Below are positions 33,878 through 45,423 of a stretch of DNA of 64,000 nt, piece by piece. The notes below the pieces were generated by a model. It worked only from the letters and a program-made list of their open reading frames with translations. It made no database searches and had not been told where the DNA came from. This DNA is from Pachypanchax playfairii. Its lineage: Eukaryota > Chordata > Actinopteri > Cyprinodontiformes > Aplocheilidae. Positions within the stretch are counted from its first letter, which is position 1. Each line of letters opens with the position of its first letter. The position numbers and the translations under genes are program-made. The stretch is from assembly GCA_006937955.1 (NCBI GenBank), contig SSNP01000035.1, positions 2,099,137-2,163,136 of the forward strand, in the 5' to 3' direction.

Positions 33878-36800
33878 ACATCACCTCATGTTGCAGCCTG
33901 ATAATACACTGCTGTTTAATCAGCATCTTGATATGGCACACCTGTGAGGTGGGATCAGTACTGCTCACTATTACAGATTTAAACAGATTTTTTAACAGTA
34001 TCTGAGATTGTTATTTTGTGTATGTATTAAAGTGTTTTAGATCTTTGAGTTCATCTCATAAAAAAGCAAAAACAAAAGTGTTGCGTTTGTTTTTGTTCAG
34101 TGTAAAACACTCAAACACAAGTATTCACGGACCAGCCAGTTTTATTGTTATTTTAATAAAGTATGTGAGGTGTTATTCTGTTTGTGTTGAAATGTATTTT
34201 GATCTGTCTGAAGTTCATTTGGAAAAAAAAGATATATTGATCTAACTAGGGTCTTTAATTAATGAAAGCATTTTGCTGTAGCCACACTATAGATCGATAA
34301 CACTTTATTTGGCAGCATTTCATAGCAGCAGCATCAAATTATAAAGGTCAATAAAAAATCTTCTAAAATAATGATGACACATTTGAACCAGGATATGTTC
34401 AGTCACCATTACATAAAAAATATTAACATAACAGTTTGTTTTATAAGGGAACTAAGAATTGTGGTTAAATGGAAAGATTCCCAAACATTAAAACTGAATA
34501 ACGTAATTTGACTCTTTGGATTTTATGTCTAAAAAAACAAGAGAAACATTAAATACTTTGTTACAGCAGAAGCAGTTAAAGCTACTGGCCCAAAGTCTCT
34601 CTCAGGCTCTGTCCTCTCTGGATGGGGCTTTTTAGTTGGAGGCTGTAATTTACTGTTTCCTTTTCGTGAATGAAGTTCTTTGCTAGCTAAGGTAGTCTTT
34701 TGTCCTGCAACAGACTAAGCTCTTTGTTTAAAATAAGTGAATGTCTGAATGTGAATTAGCTCAATGTGGGCAGAGAAACGAGATCGTTTACAGGCCCAGT
34801 AAACTCTGGTTTGTTCAGAAGAAGCTGTTTGGATGATGTGGATCAGGTTCAGACTCAAGCACAGTCTTTGAAAGCTACTGTAAATTATATTTATATTCAG
34901 TTATTATTAATTGTACTGTTTTGATTTTTGGTGCATTTTAAGGTTGAGAAGATAAACTCCCAGTTCTCTTCTCTGTAAAATGATTGTCAGCAGTGAGGAT
35001 GATGTTCCAGTTCTTAAATCCTGTGAATTATTCATGGAATCAGACTGGAGATCGAGTAGTTTTGAACATTAAATCTACAGTATACATTTCAACATCATAT
35101 CTTAACCGCATCACTGCACAACAGCAGTTCATACACCCATTAGTCATCATTAATGTCTCTCACCATTTTTTATTAGATTTGACATAATTTATTTCTGTTT
35201 GTGCAAACAGCCACTTAAAGACTTTTTATACCACTAACAGAACTGTTTAGGCTTGACTCTCAGCTGTCTTTAAATCCATAACCTCTAACAGCGTGGAGAA
35301 GCAGGGTGCAGAGGCCATTACTCTCACTTATCACTGGATTCTGCTGCTTCTCAGAGACAATAAATGATCCTCAGAGTCGCTGTTTAAAGGCTGTGAAGGA
35401 GCTCAGATGTAACACAGACCATAAATCCTGACTTGTCTTATCTGCTTGCTGATGACAAATATTGTCTTGACATCACGTTAGCTTGAACCTACAAGCATAT
35501 GATGACGTAGCCGAGGCAGTACATATTTTTTCGAGATGGGTTTGTTAATTACTAACTTTTTTTCTCTTAAGACAAAAGGTGTTTAGGTAATGAATCAAGT
35601 TGGTCTGGTCTTGCCTGTTGTGAAAGTGTTGCATGCATCCAGTGGAGCTGCTTCCACTCATAATACTAGTTGTAGAGTTTTAGATTGTAGTCTTGTTGTC
35701 CTAATGGAAATATCAGCAAATTTTGCGTGGCCTGATAGTTTATTGATAGGATCCCCATTAGCGCAGCTTAAGCTGCCGCTATTCTTCCTGGGGTCCAGCA
35801 GTAAATACAAATTAAAACAGCAATATGTATAAAAGCATTACAATTCGAACAAGAAAAAATACATAAAAAGCCACTTCAATTTGTTTTGAACTTGATGTTT
35901 GTTTTATATGTGACACACATAATGGGACCTTTACAGTACAATAGATTATCAGCTTCAATGTTGTGTGTTTGAGTGAGATTACAGATATTTAAGACGTTTA
36001 ACTTTACAAACGAACTCAACAGCACTATAACTTCTATGAATATAAATTCTGTTATTCTTAAAGACTTCTTACTGTGAGTAAATATGCTTAAACGTTATCT
36101 CTATGTTTTAAATGCATGTACCTTCTCTTTGTCTTTTTCTCCTTCAGGATGGTCTTATAAATCCTACAGTCAGAAAAGAGATGAAGGGATCTCAGAAACT
36201 TTACTGCTGTCCTATTGAAGGTTGTCCACGGGGTCCCAACAGACCTTTCTCCCAGTTCTCCCTGGTTAAGCAAGTAAGTGTTGTTCATGTGCTTGAATGA
36301 AACAGCATACATTTTATATAAAAAAGTATGGCAGTTTTTATTTAAGGTCCTAAATATTTAAATGTACAAATGGAAATTTAATTGCGGTATAGTTCATGTT
36401 ATAGTTATTTGTTTTCTACCATAGAAACATTTTTCATTGATCCAGAAGGCACTAAGGGCTGTTAAATAGTATGAGGAAGTTTCCTTGTATAGAAATTTGT
36501 CATTTTAAATATGTTATTGCAATTAAATCTTTATACCTTTTTTTGGGGTCATGAAATCTTTTGAAGATTCAAATTGACTTATTTTAGTAGTTTAAGGCTG
36601 TTGTTTTCTACAGACCAGTTCTCCCATAACATGAAAATCAATCACTATATTTGGTTTGTCTCTCCAAAAATCTCTTTGACTGGGGAAAGGATACTTGCAG
36701 CAGATGCAGAGGGTTGCAGGGTGTGAGTCTTTGCAGATTGGGCATGATGAGTTACACTTCATGGATCATTTTGGGATCTTGGGAATGTAAAGACTGAGCC

Positions 36801-39656
36801 AACGGCTTGGCATGTGTGTCTAGCTGTTCCTGTGCAGGTTTTTCAGCGTGGTGAGGCCTTACTATGGGGAAGTAGAAACAATCAGGCTGTGCTGTTGCTA
36901 TAAAACTGTTCTTGTTCAGCAACAGTATGTAGGTGGGTGGTATCTGTATAAATACCAGAACTGGGACTGGGCGATATGGCTTAAAAATAAAATCTCAGAT
37001 TTAATTTTTTCAAACTTGGTTTCCAATTTTTTCTGATTTTTTTCCTACTTAAAGCAACAAGTACAAACAACGGACAACTTTAAGCGACCTCTTCAGTGAT
37101 TGTTCTCCACCGTATCTCTTTCCTGTTATTTGCGGTGCCTTGTGCAAACGATTTGGCTATAGTTAGCTGTTTTTAGCTGAGGTTTGTTGGTGACTGCTGT
37201 GTTTGTTCGTCTCAGAGAGACTGGCGTTTTTCATGTTCAGCTGGATGTCTCTGTTTCAGGTGTTAGAATGAGTTTGTGATGCTGCTGCCTTTAACTGCGA
37301 TGGGCTTTAGGCAAATGTTGCAGCATGGGGTCTCTTGCTGCACGTCTGTCACAGCAAACCATGTGAAATAAACGCTATGTAAACTCCGAGGAGCCAAAAG
37401 GCGCCACTACGCAAAATCTTCAAAAAATTTGAATTCATTTAATCGATTTATCGCCCAGGCCTAACCAGAACCAAGAATTACCCAACAGAACATTGCTTAG
37501 TTATGTGATGATTATTGTGTTTATGTTCACCTGTCAGCTTTGTTTTTTGTAAGCGTTGTCATAAACTTTCTGCTTTAATGTCTATCATTTTAGCACTACA
37601 TGAAGATGCATGCAGAGAAAAAACACAAGTGCTCCAAATGTAGCAATGGCTACAGCACAGAATGGGACCTAAAGAGACACGTAGAAGACTGTGGGAAGAC
37701 CTACCAGTGTACATGTGGCTGTCCTTATGCGAGCAGGGCTGCTTTGCTGTCACATGTCTACAGAACAGGTCACGAAATTCCAAAAGAACACAGGTACGTA
37801 GACCAAATGCAGCTTTATTGAACTCTTCTTTGTTTTCTTTGTGGTGAACTGAAGTACTGACTGGTTTATTTCTTTGCAGAGTTCCTCCAGTAAAAAAGCG
37901 AAAGATGGAGAAACACTTAAGTGACTCTGAAAAGATGAAGGTCAATGATTCAGCTGTTATGCCGGCTACTAACGAGCTAACAGAGACTGGGCTCCCATCT
38001 GATTCAGCTGTGTACATCCTGGATCCAGCTAACCAGAGCTCCAACCCCCACAGGAGTCTTCAGAAGTTACTCCTACCGAAGCCTAAGTTGGCTTTGGTCA
38101 GTGTTCCTGTGATGCAGTTGGCCCATCTGCCCGTCCTGCTTCCATCTACAGAAAGTGGAGCTCTGAGATCTGTAGTTCTTGCAGTGGATAGTCAAGGCTC
38201 TGTCAGCACACTTCAGCTGCTGCCCCAAACCATGGGAGCAGTGGTACCCCAACTAGATGGGAAAAGTTTGGGTTTTGAGAATAGCATGACTTCTCGCTTG
38301 AGTCAGGGGCCCATTAGCACAGGGGTTCAGGTCAGTCTGGATTCTGTGAGTTCAGACGAGTCGGCCAGCAGCATGACTGGAGAACGAGGAAAGAGCACCT
38401 CAACCAACATTCAGACAGATAAATCGTACTTGTCGAAGCTGCCCACGGGGGTGGGAAGTGGGGAGGAAATAGGTTTGTGTTCTATGGGGGAATCCTCAGT
38501 TTCATCCTGCGCTCAAACAGACATCAGCGTGAGTGCCCAAGTCCTCCTGCCAGTTAGTGTTGAAACCCAGACATTTTTCTCTCGAGCCAAATCCACATCA
38601 TCCGTTGGCGCGCAGACAGACGGCCAGTGTCTGAGCCAAATAACTTCCCTCTCCTCATCCGAGCTCCCTTACAAAACCAGGCAGACACAGACATACTTTG
38701 CTATGCCACAGTTAGAGGAGAAGGCTCAGGATCAGGCTATTATGTGTTCTGATCTATTCAGTAATGAGTCTCTTAGTGTTTCCACCCAAACAGCCTTAGA
38801 CATAAATCACAACCTTAGTGCTTCAGAGAGAAATCTGTATGAAGATTCAAAGTCGGTGGGTGGTATGTGTTTTGGGGTGCAGACACATGAGCTTAGTTCA
38901 AACAACATGGCAGATAACCAGACCCAAACTATTACACTTCTAAATGACCTTGAAAACATTCTGTCTGGCAGTATGTCGAGTCACCAGGTCCTTGCAGAGG
39001 CCTCTGCAGGTTGTGGATCAGGTCCCGACTCGGTTCAGGAGCAGAACAATGGAATAGACTTTGACTTTGAGGAGTTCCTCAATGCTGTGCACATTCAGAC
39101 ACAGACTGAGGAGAGTGAACTGGGAGTACTGGGTGGTGACACTCCACTGGAGTCTCTGGACATTCAGACACAAACAGATTTCCTCCTTATGGACGAGTTG
39201 GACCAAAGCGAGGGACAAAGTCGAACCCAAGCCAGTGACCTTGAGCTTTTTGACACACAAACTCAGACTGACCTCAATTTCCTACTAAATGCAGGAAGCA
39301 ACATGCCTCTGAGCAGCATCCTGCGACATTCAAGCTTTTCAATTAGCACAGAGTCCTCAGATACTGAAACCCAGACGGATCTCCCTCCGTTTGCTACGGG
39401 TCCTCCCTCACAGACGAGTGTGGGTCAGGGTGAGCCTGCGAGGATGCTGAACAGCACAGAAACTCAGACCGTGACCAGCCAGGCGGAAGGCCTGGGGCAA
39501 CTTTTCTTGACCAGCAACGAAACACAGACTGTCATGAACGACTTCTTGTCAGCAGACCTGGCGTGGAACATGGAGTCACATTTTAGCTCAGTGGAAACTC
39601 AGACGTGCGAAGAGCTTTGTGCTCTTCTTCAGCACCCGGACAAACATAACAGCTGA
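32349..39656 (+). CDS. atmin: ATM interactor / ASCIZ zinc-finger protein
   Basis: Coding exons are 32349-32597, 36148-36273, 37594-37793 and 37880-39656 (stop TGA), all GT-AG and in frame. The 783 aa compare with about 823 in human. Four zinc fingers lie near residues 55-190: CTVEGCGKILPNTPALNMHL (finger 1), CCPIEGC...VKQHYMKMH (finger 2, split over exons 2/3), KCSKCSNGYSTEWDLKRH (finger 3) and CTCGCPYASRAALLSH (finger 4). The last exon encodes a long Ser/Thr-rich tail with 11 TQT motifs and 4 looser xQT motifs between about residues 366 and 770. In the family these bind the dynein light chain LC8, whose gene DYNLL1 this protein activates; LC8 binding feeds back on activity. The protein was also described as an ATM partner in DNA damage signalling. 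A poly(A) signal is at 39839-39844. The gene converges with the C16orf46-like gene. Confidence 0.96.
33009..33170 (+). mobile_element. LINE 3' coding fragment
   Basis: The + strand reads IERSQLRWFGHLVRTPTGCL, then PKEVFWVRPTKETIWADP. This matches the end of the reverse transcriptase ORF of fish LINEs (QLRW.GH..R.P.GRLP.EVF...P). It is truncated on both sides, and the TG run of the tandem repeat begins at once after it. Confidence 0.75.
33175..33874. repeat. Tandem duplication: 334-bp unit, two copies, with (TG)n at all three borders
   Basis: The ~290-bp cores at 33201-33490 and 33535-33824 appear identical by eye. Landmarks such as gggtttgtatttctgacctc and ggataacaaaacacacttg recur exactly 334 bases apart. 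(TG)n tracts lie at 33175-33200, 33492-33535 and 33826-33874. The core has MITE-like ends: gtttgtatttctgacc...ggggacc on the left, and ggtccccataaggataacaa on the right whose complement resembles the left. Inside are several GGTTAGG and GGGTTAG motifs. Confidence 0.9.
35735..35880 (+). repeat. Short dispersed teleost repeat fragment
   Basis: ggatccccattagcgcag, then cttaagctgccgctattctt, then cctggggtccagcag is a well-known fish repeat phrase (ggatccccattagc...gctactcttcctggggtcc). Its centre, gcgcagcttaagctgccgc, is a near-palindrome. Confidence 0.65.
36963..37463. mobile_element. ~500-bp MITE-like element with GGGCGATA ends, in atmin intron 2
   Basis: The left end gggactgggcgatatggctt and the right end tcgatttatcgcccaggcct share an inverted CTGGGCGATA/TATCGCCCAG terminus. 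This is the hallmark of a widespread fish non-autonomous DNA element. There is no coding capacity. The rest of the intron, 36274-36960, shows nothing recognisable. Confidence 0.8.
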
Positions 39657-39838
39657 ACGTCTTCCACTCAAGCTGTCTTAGCTAGTTTGACCATTCCACC
39701 GGGGCACCTTGTCCACAGCCCACCCTGACAGCTTAGCTGCACTTTATTAGCTCCTGTTACAGTTTACATATATTTTATTTGCACATGAAGTAACATTGTA
39801 TACGTCCTGTCTGAAACACCACATGTAGATTTAAGTGT

Positions 39839-39844
39839 AATAAA
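39839..39844 (+). terminator. atmin poly(A) signal (first)
   Basis: AATAAA lies 183 bases after the atmin stop codon and is followed by a GT-rich stretch (gtggtggtttgtgccgtttg) typical of a downstream element. Confidence 0.65.
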
Positions 39845-40810
39845 CACTGTGGTGGTTTGTGCCGTTTGGTCTTATGCAGTTCAGGTGTAAAATTATTTCA
39901 AGGTGAACAAAAAGCTTTTTGTAAATTAACTTGCTCTCAGCTGTACAGTATGCAACATTTTTCATTTTGTTTACATATTTAATGTGCATAGATTCCTCTT
40001 TAAATCAGCTGCACAACAAGAACCCGGTCTGCTCCTGAACACCTGTCCCTTTCACTGTTCCTGCAACCTTTGATGCTGAAGGAAAACATGACCAACAGGA
40101 GTTAAATTTACTTTTCAAAACTAAGATTTTAAACACTTTCAAGAAGTAACAAGCTGTGGCTCAGCTAAAGGTGAAATGTTTGTTTTTGTCACTTCTTGCA
40201 CAGCTTTTATTGAAATTTTATTATGAAGTTTGATGTTGTGTAAAAAAATGTGTTTTTTTTTGGCTTCGAGTTGAATGATCCAGATTGGTAAGAAGGCTTG
40301 GCTGTCATTGTCTTTGACTTATTTATTAGCTGCGTGTAAACGTATACGGTAACAGCAACCTGTGCTGAATGGATCTGATGACATCACTCTGTAGCAGCAC
40401 AGTGAGTTAGAGTGAAGATTAACTCTGTTACTACCTGACTGAAAGGAGTTCCGTTAAATATCATGTTATCTTATGTTTGAACACAATAATTTGTTTTTTT
40501 TCTCAGAGTAACTGAAATCCTGATTTATTTTTTGTTAAACCTGGTTACCTCATAGGCACCTCACACCAACTGTGTTCTACAAGGGAACATAGAGCCATCG
40601 GCCTTGTTTATTTGTTATTTACTTTGTTGTTTTTTTTATCGGTGCCTTATTCTAAGTATTAACTTTAGTTCTGGTTGAAATAAGTTGCTGCTTTAAATTA
40701 ACAGAATAAGTTTTACAAAATAAATAAATATCCATTTAGTCAATATGTTAAATATTTTATCCAGTTAGCACAAGTATGTTTCACATGTTGCATGATTAAC
40801 TAGCTTACTT

Positions 40811-40886
40811 CTTGTGATGGACTGTGACCTGTCCAACAGTAGCCCCGCCTCTCACCCAGATCCGATAAAGAAAATGAGTGACTGAC
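40811..40886 (+). repeat. 3' fragment of the dispersed teleost repeat
   Basis: tgtgatggactgtgacctgt, then ccaacagtagccccgcctct, then cacccagatccgataaagaa corresponds to the 3' third of the repeat at 24818-25098. Confidence 0.7.
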
Positions 40887-43049
40887 TGATTTCTTGTTGT
40901 TTTCCATATTTTCTATGGAAATATGTTCTGTCACATGCATGATTACTATCAGCATATTATTAGATCATTTCTTTCATTCCCTTTCTTTATTGTCCTGCAC
41001 AGGCAGTTTATATTGTTGCAAAATATAAATATTTGTAAAAACATACAGAAAATGACACTAAGTATAACATGTTCTGCTTTTTTAAATCATGTCTGACTTG
41101 TTAGAAATATTTCCCTGTGAAAAGGTTTTTGACACAACATAAATGTTAATTCTTTTGTTTCACAATCTTCACTTCCAGTTTTTAGTTCTTCATTAAAGAC
41201 GTTGCTGCATCCTGCAGGTTTAGTGGAACAGGAAAATGCCTTTCTTCAAACACAATTCTGTACTTCTTGGTCTTAATTTGAAGCAACAGTGCTTTTATTT
41301 TCTCCCTGTGAGGGAGTGCATGCACAATATGTTTCAGCTGCCTAAATGTCTAGAATTAATGGTTGCCTTGATTATTTGTTGAAGTTACAATACAGATGTC
41401 AATAAAATGCTATAAAGTGTTTTTGTTTTGTTTGTAATATTTTTGTCCTTCTAAAACATTCTTCAATACAGAGAGAAATGTTTTAAGTTCTCATTTTTGG
41501 AGTTAATGTAAATGTGATTATTGTATTAAAACTATGAGGCTCAAACACAGTGGATATAATTAGATGTGATGCCCTAGATGTTTACAGGCTACAGTGCTAA
41601 AATTAGACAGAAAAAACCCTTTTGTCCATATTGCACATATTCTGTCAGAGTTATTCTTATTACAGAACAATCTGTATTTTGTCTCCTCTATTTCTACATG
41701 TTGCATTTTTCTACATTTTGAAGACTTTTTGTTTATAAGTATTACTGCGTGGCCTGAACCCAATCTCCATTCAACAGTAGGCAGCTAATGAAACCATGAA
41801 CAGTGAACTGACATTGAGATGCATTTCAGTTCAGACATCACAGACTGTAAAGCAAGAACATAACAGCACCTCTTATGAGGTAGCTGCATTGTTGCTAGGT
41901 AACAAGAGCAGCAGCTGAAACACTTGTGGGAAGGAGGTCAGGAGAAAGTATAGGTCAGTCTAAAACATGTTCGGTCTCACATTTTAATGATTTGTTCACT
42001 TATCAGGAACATCGATGCAGTTTATGGTGTGACACCACACTAACCTCTGCATTTCTACAGGTTTTATACCTTCAGATGTTTAATGGGAGCATTGTCATCA
42101 TGGACTGAATCTGTTGTGCTCTGGCTTTAAAAAATACTTTGTTTTTCCAAGGTATTATTTTCTCCATCTGTGAAATGTCCCCTAGTCATGAAACTAGAAA
42201 CAGCTGGAGAAATGTTGATGAAAATGTATTTTTCTTCCAAAATGAACTTTTATTATGAAAATATTTTCCACAGGAAACAGCTTCCAAAACAGTTCAGATA
42301 AAGATTTTCAGTTTTCATTCTGTTGACATCATTTTCATCAGGTTCTATATGTATGTGTGCAGGTTTTACTGCAGGCTGGTCAGATATCCTCATGAGAATC
42401 AAATTCTTGTTTTCCTTGTAAACTCACACAGTTCTGTCATTCCTCAATCCTCCAAATTTCACTTACAAACTTAACTTTAACTTTAACTTACAAAGAAAAT
42501 AATTGGATCTTCTGCTTTTTTCCTAAATAAAATCGTCCCAAAATATTCCATCTGGAGATCATTTTGTAATTTACATGCTGAAGCTTTGAGGCAGCTGCTC
42601 TTTGAAGAGCAGCAGTCTTTGATACCTAAATGAGAACAGACACCTGCATGGTGACTTATTCCACATGACGTTTCACAGCACATGAAGTACAGCTGTAGTA
42701 CTAGTAATGTGGAGTAAAACAACACTGATGTAAAACACAGTCCTGAGAGTTTAATTATAGAACTTAATAGTACTCAGTCTTATTCTCATGAGAGCAACCG
42801 GGGGGGGGGGGTAAATGGAGTTACAGTGCTGCATGTGAAATTCTCTTGCCCATGGAATAGCTTGGGGGGTGCACTGTGTCAGGTTTGGGAGGTACAGGTT
42901 TCTTCTTGGGGACAGAAACACTTGGAGCAGAGAACAAGGGGGGGGGGAGGGGGGGATGTGTCTGGCACTTAAAGGTCAGCACTGCAGTGTTAACAGGACG
43001 GTCTGTCTGGTTAACAAGGTCCACTCCTGTCTGTCTGGCTTCGCTCCTC

Positions 43050-44410
43050 TTATTGAGCATGAAGGGTGTCTCTGTCCAGAGCCTGCTTGCTTCTGCAGAC
43101 ATGACAGCTGACCTTTGGATTCCTCTGTGGGGGTTCTATTGGTGGTAAAAATATGAAAGTCTTAGTAGGAACCACTGTGTTTTTGGTCCTGTGGCTCTTC
43201 TTCTGAGGTTTAGCACATCTGTTGTCTGGATCAGAATATTGTGAGAACAGATGGGGAGGCTGAATAAGTTCCCATCTAAGTGACCTTTCCTCACTTTTTC
43301 CTTCACGGAGGAAATGAGACGTGTCTCTCTGCATGGCATTCGGGACGGGCCACTCGCTTGGACCCAGTGAGCCTATCGGTTTGTCTAGTGAGGCAGATTT
43401 CTTTCCATTTGCCGGGTCAACATGAGACTCCCTGTGGTGCTTCGCAACGCCGGCTGAGCTGTCAGCATTGGAAGGTGTTGGGTCGACGCACAAAGGGGGT
43501 GGATTGTGAACCACCTCATGCTTTGGTCTCTCGTGGCTCCTCCGAGTCGTAGGAAGGCAGTTTGTTGGAGCAGCTCTGACCCAACCACAAACCTGTCATA
43601 AAACCAAAGCTAATGTTAACACATAGTTTGATCTCCAAAACACGGAAAGATCCAATAATGAACCACTCAATCACTACTGAAGTAAAATGCTGTAATAATC
43701 ATGTTGAATCATATGTGTGATTAATGACATATAGAACAGAACTCCTGCAAGAAGGACTAATGAGTTAATTTTAAAAAATCTGTTTAAGAAATCTGGTCAA
43801 ACAACCTTTATAGTTAACACAAATATTTACTTGGATTTAAAGTTGTGTAAGTTGAAATGTGATGATAAATAAGTCTAAATTGACCTTGCAATCAGAAAAA
43901 AACCATTTTGAAATATACAAGTAGGGTAAATTAATAAACACTTGAAATATCATGAATATTTATTAAGTCTTTCTGTGTTAATATGACCTGAAATGTCTGA
44001 AGATCCAACAGTGAATGAAGAGAATGCAGTTAAATAAAAGAGTTATTAATGAGCTTCTGTAAATATCTTAAATATTTTACAATCTTTCAAACACCATGTA
44101 TGTATATACATCATCAATATGTGTATTTTCTTATAACTTGTTTGATTTATTATCAGTAGCAACAACATGTGATGATTTAGCCAATAATCAATCTGAGGAG
44201 ACTTACTGCTTCTTCCCAACCAGAGTAGCTCATGTTGCTCTCATACGGCTGCAGGTCTGTCATGGAGTTCTTCTCACTGAGATCCAGGAGGTCACTGATG
44301 GATCTCCTTTCTGTCTCATCACACTGTTCTCCTGCTGTGTTCTCCTGTGATGACAGCTCCCCGTCCACGCTGTTCACAGCGGTCTCATCACCTTCTTGCT
44401 GGCTCAACAT
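43050..44410 (-). CDS. C16orf46-like protein (uncharacterised)
   Basis: Two coding exons on the - strand: 44410-44207 (68 codons, starts MLSQQEGDET) and 43592-43050 (180 codons plus TAA), joined by GT-AG in phase 0; 248 aa. The junction restores GWEEA|VCGWVRAA, matching the GWEEAVQGWGR motif of human C16orf46. Further on, FIFLPPIEP resembles that protein's LLVLPPLK motif. Position next to atmin in convergent orientation agrees with human 16q23. No domain, signal peptide or membrane segment is visible; the sequence is Ser/Pro/Lys-rich and probably disordered. An upstream 5' UTR exon with donor gtaagt near 44515 is likely; its own ATG does not join in frame, so I start at 44410. The protein is shorter than human (~395 aa), so a missing 3' exon or frameshift is possible. 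Function is unknown. Confidence 0.75.
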
Positions 44411-45423
44411 GTTGTACGATCAGCTTGAAACTCTGAAAGCAAAAAAACAATCTATAAATAAATTCAGACAAATGTTTGGTTTTGAATAAGTTAACAATAA
44501 AAACACGACTTACTAAGATGATCTCACGTGAATCCATGGCGCTTTTTCAGTCTTCGCCATGCGCAAAATACTGCTGACATGAGCTGCTGTAAATTACAAT
44601 CCCCGTGAGTTGGTGAGTTGTTTGTTTTCCGGAGGCTGTGAATGCTTTCAGATAGTGAGCTGCTGAAACGTCGTCGTCATGGTAACTTCAAGAGCTCCAC
44701 GGGGAAGGTGTGACCTAGAGGATAAAGGGGCGGTTCGCACAGGTTGCTGCTGCAGACACGTAGAGAATTCAACATCTCTCGACTGGTTAATATGAAAATG
44801 AACTGTAGACTGTAATTCACAGCTTGCTGTCAAATAATTAGCTAAATAAACCACTTGAGCAGATTGCACGCGCACAGATATCCCACGTGTTTAGATGCGA
44901 AAATGTGTTTCCATATACGTGACAAGCCATGGGCTGTGTTTTTTTTATCGTCACGTTGACAAACAGGAAGTTAACCGGCTTTTTCTAAAAAAGGAAGAAA
45001 CTAGTTCTGTTAGTCGCGACGTTTAGTTCTGCACGTAGGCTGCGGGATGGCAGACCGCAGCTCTTTGAGAGGGAGAGGAAAACCTTCACACGATGCGCGC
45101 TTCACATCTCTGAAACATTGATCATTTAAAAAACAAGCTTCATTTCAGTCGTTTTGATCTGAACAGAAAGTGAGTTTTCAGTGACCTACGCGCAGCAACA
45201 ACCTTGTTCTCAGCTGCTCATCAACAACAACTCGCTTTATTGGTCCAGAGCGCAGCAGTGTCAGCTTCTGACGCAGGAAGAGCGCCTATCCTGGAGAGGG
45301 ACACTGCCACCCGAGCGCTTTATGTCCTGACTCGCAGGTTTATTTCATCACGACCACCTCGGCTCTGCAGTGCAGGAGCTGTGGCGTTTTGACAAAACGG
45401 AGTCTGTGCGTCCTGCTGTGACC
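44411..45423. promoter_or_regulatory. Shared 5' region of the C16orf46-like and PPP1R3-family genes
   Basis: About 1 kb between divergent starts, GC-richer and with more CpG than its surroundings. It holds two CACGTG E-boxes: a palindromic TCACGTGA at 44524-44531 and another at 44884-44889. The PPP1R3 5' leader (about 45000-45423) has no evident intron. Regulation through E-box factors is only a possibility. Confidence 0.5.

Larger units (their letters stand above)
32598..36147. other. atmin intron 1
   Basis: This 3.55-kb intron holds a LINE fragment (33009-33170), the tandem 334-bp repeat with TG runs (33175-33874) and a short dispersed repeat (35735-35880). 33900-35730 shows nothing recognisable. 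A palindromic TCACGTGA E-box is at 32822-32829, about 225 bases into the intron. Confidence 0.8.
39657..43049. other. atmin 3' UTR and space to the convergent C16orf46-like gene
   Basis: AT-rich sequence. The first atmin poly(A) signal is AATAAA at 39839-39844; others follow, so longer 3' ends are possible. 40811-40886 is a fragment of the dispersed repeat seen at 24.8 kb. A G-run (42801-42810) and a second G-rich stretch (42938-42957) lie just beyond the end of the - strand gene. A possible poly(A) signal for that gene is at 42249-42254 on the - strand. Confidence 0.6.

Noticed and set aside
37559..38044. 161-aa antisense frame over atmin exons 3-4
   Set aside because: A shadow of the coding strand crossing an intron; no family similarity.
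44515..44575. Upstream ATGs as start of the C16orf46-like protein
   Set aside because: Two ATGs precede a good donor, but neither joins the next exon in an open frame; treated as 5' UTR.
45370..45423. N-terminal extension of the PPP1R3 frame
   Set aside because: It would need a GTG start; the first ATG at 45424 is in good context and is followed by family-like sequence.
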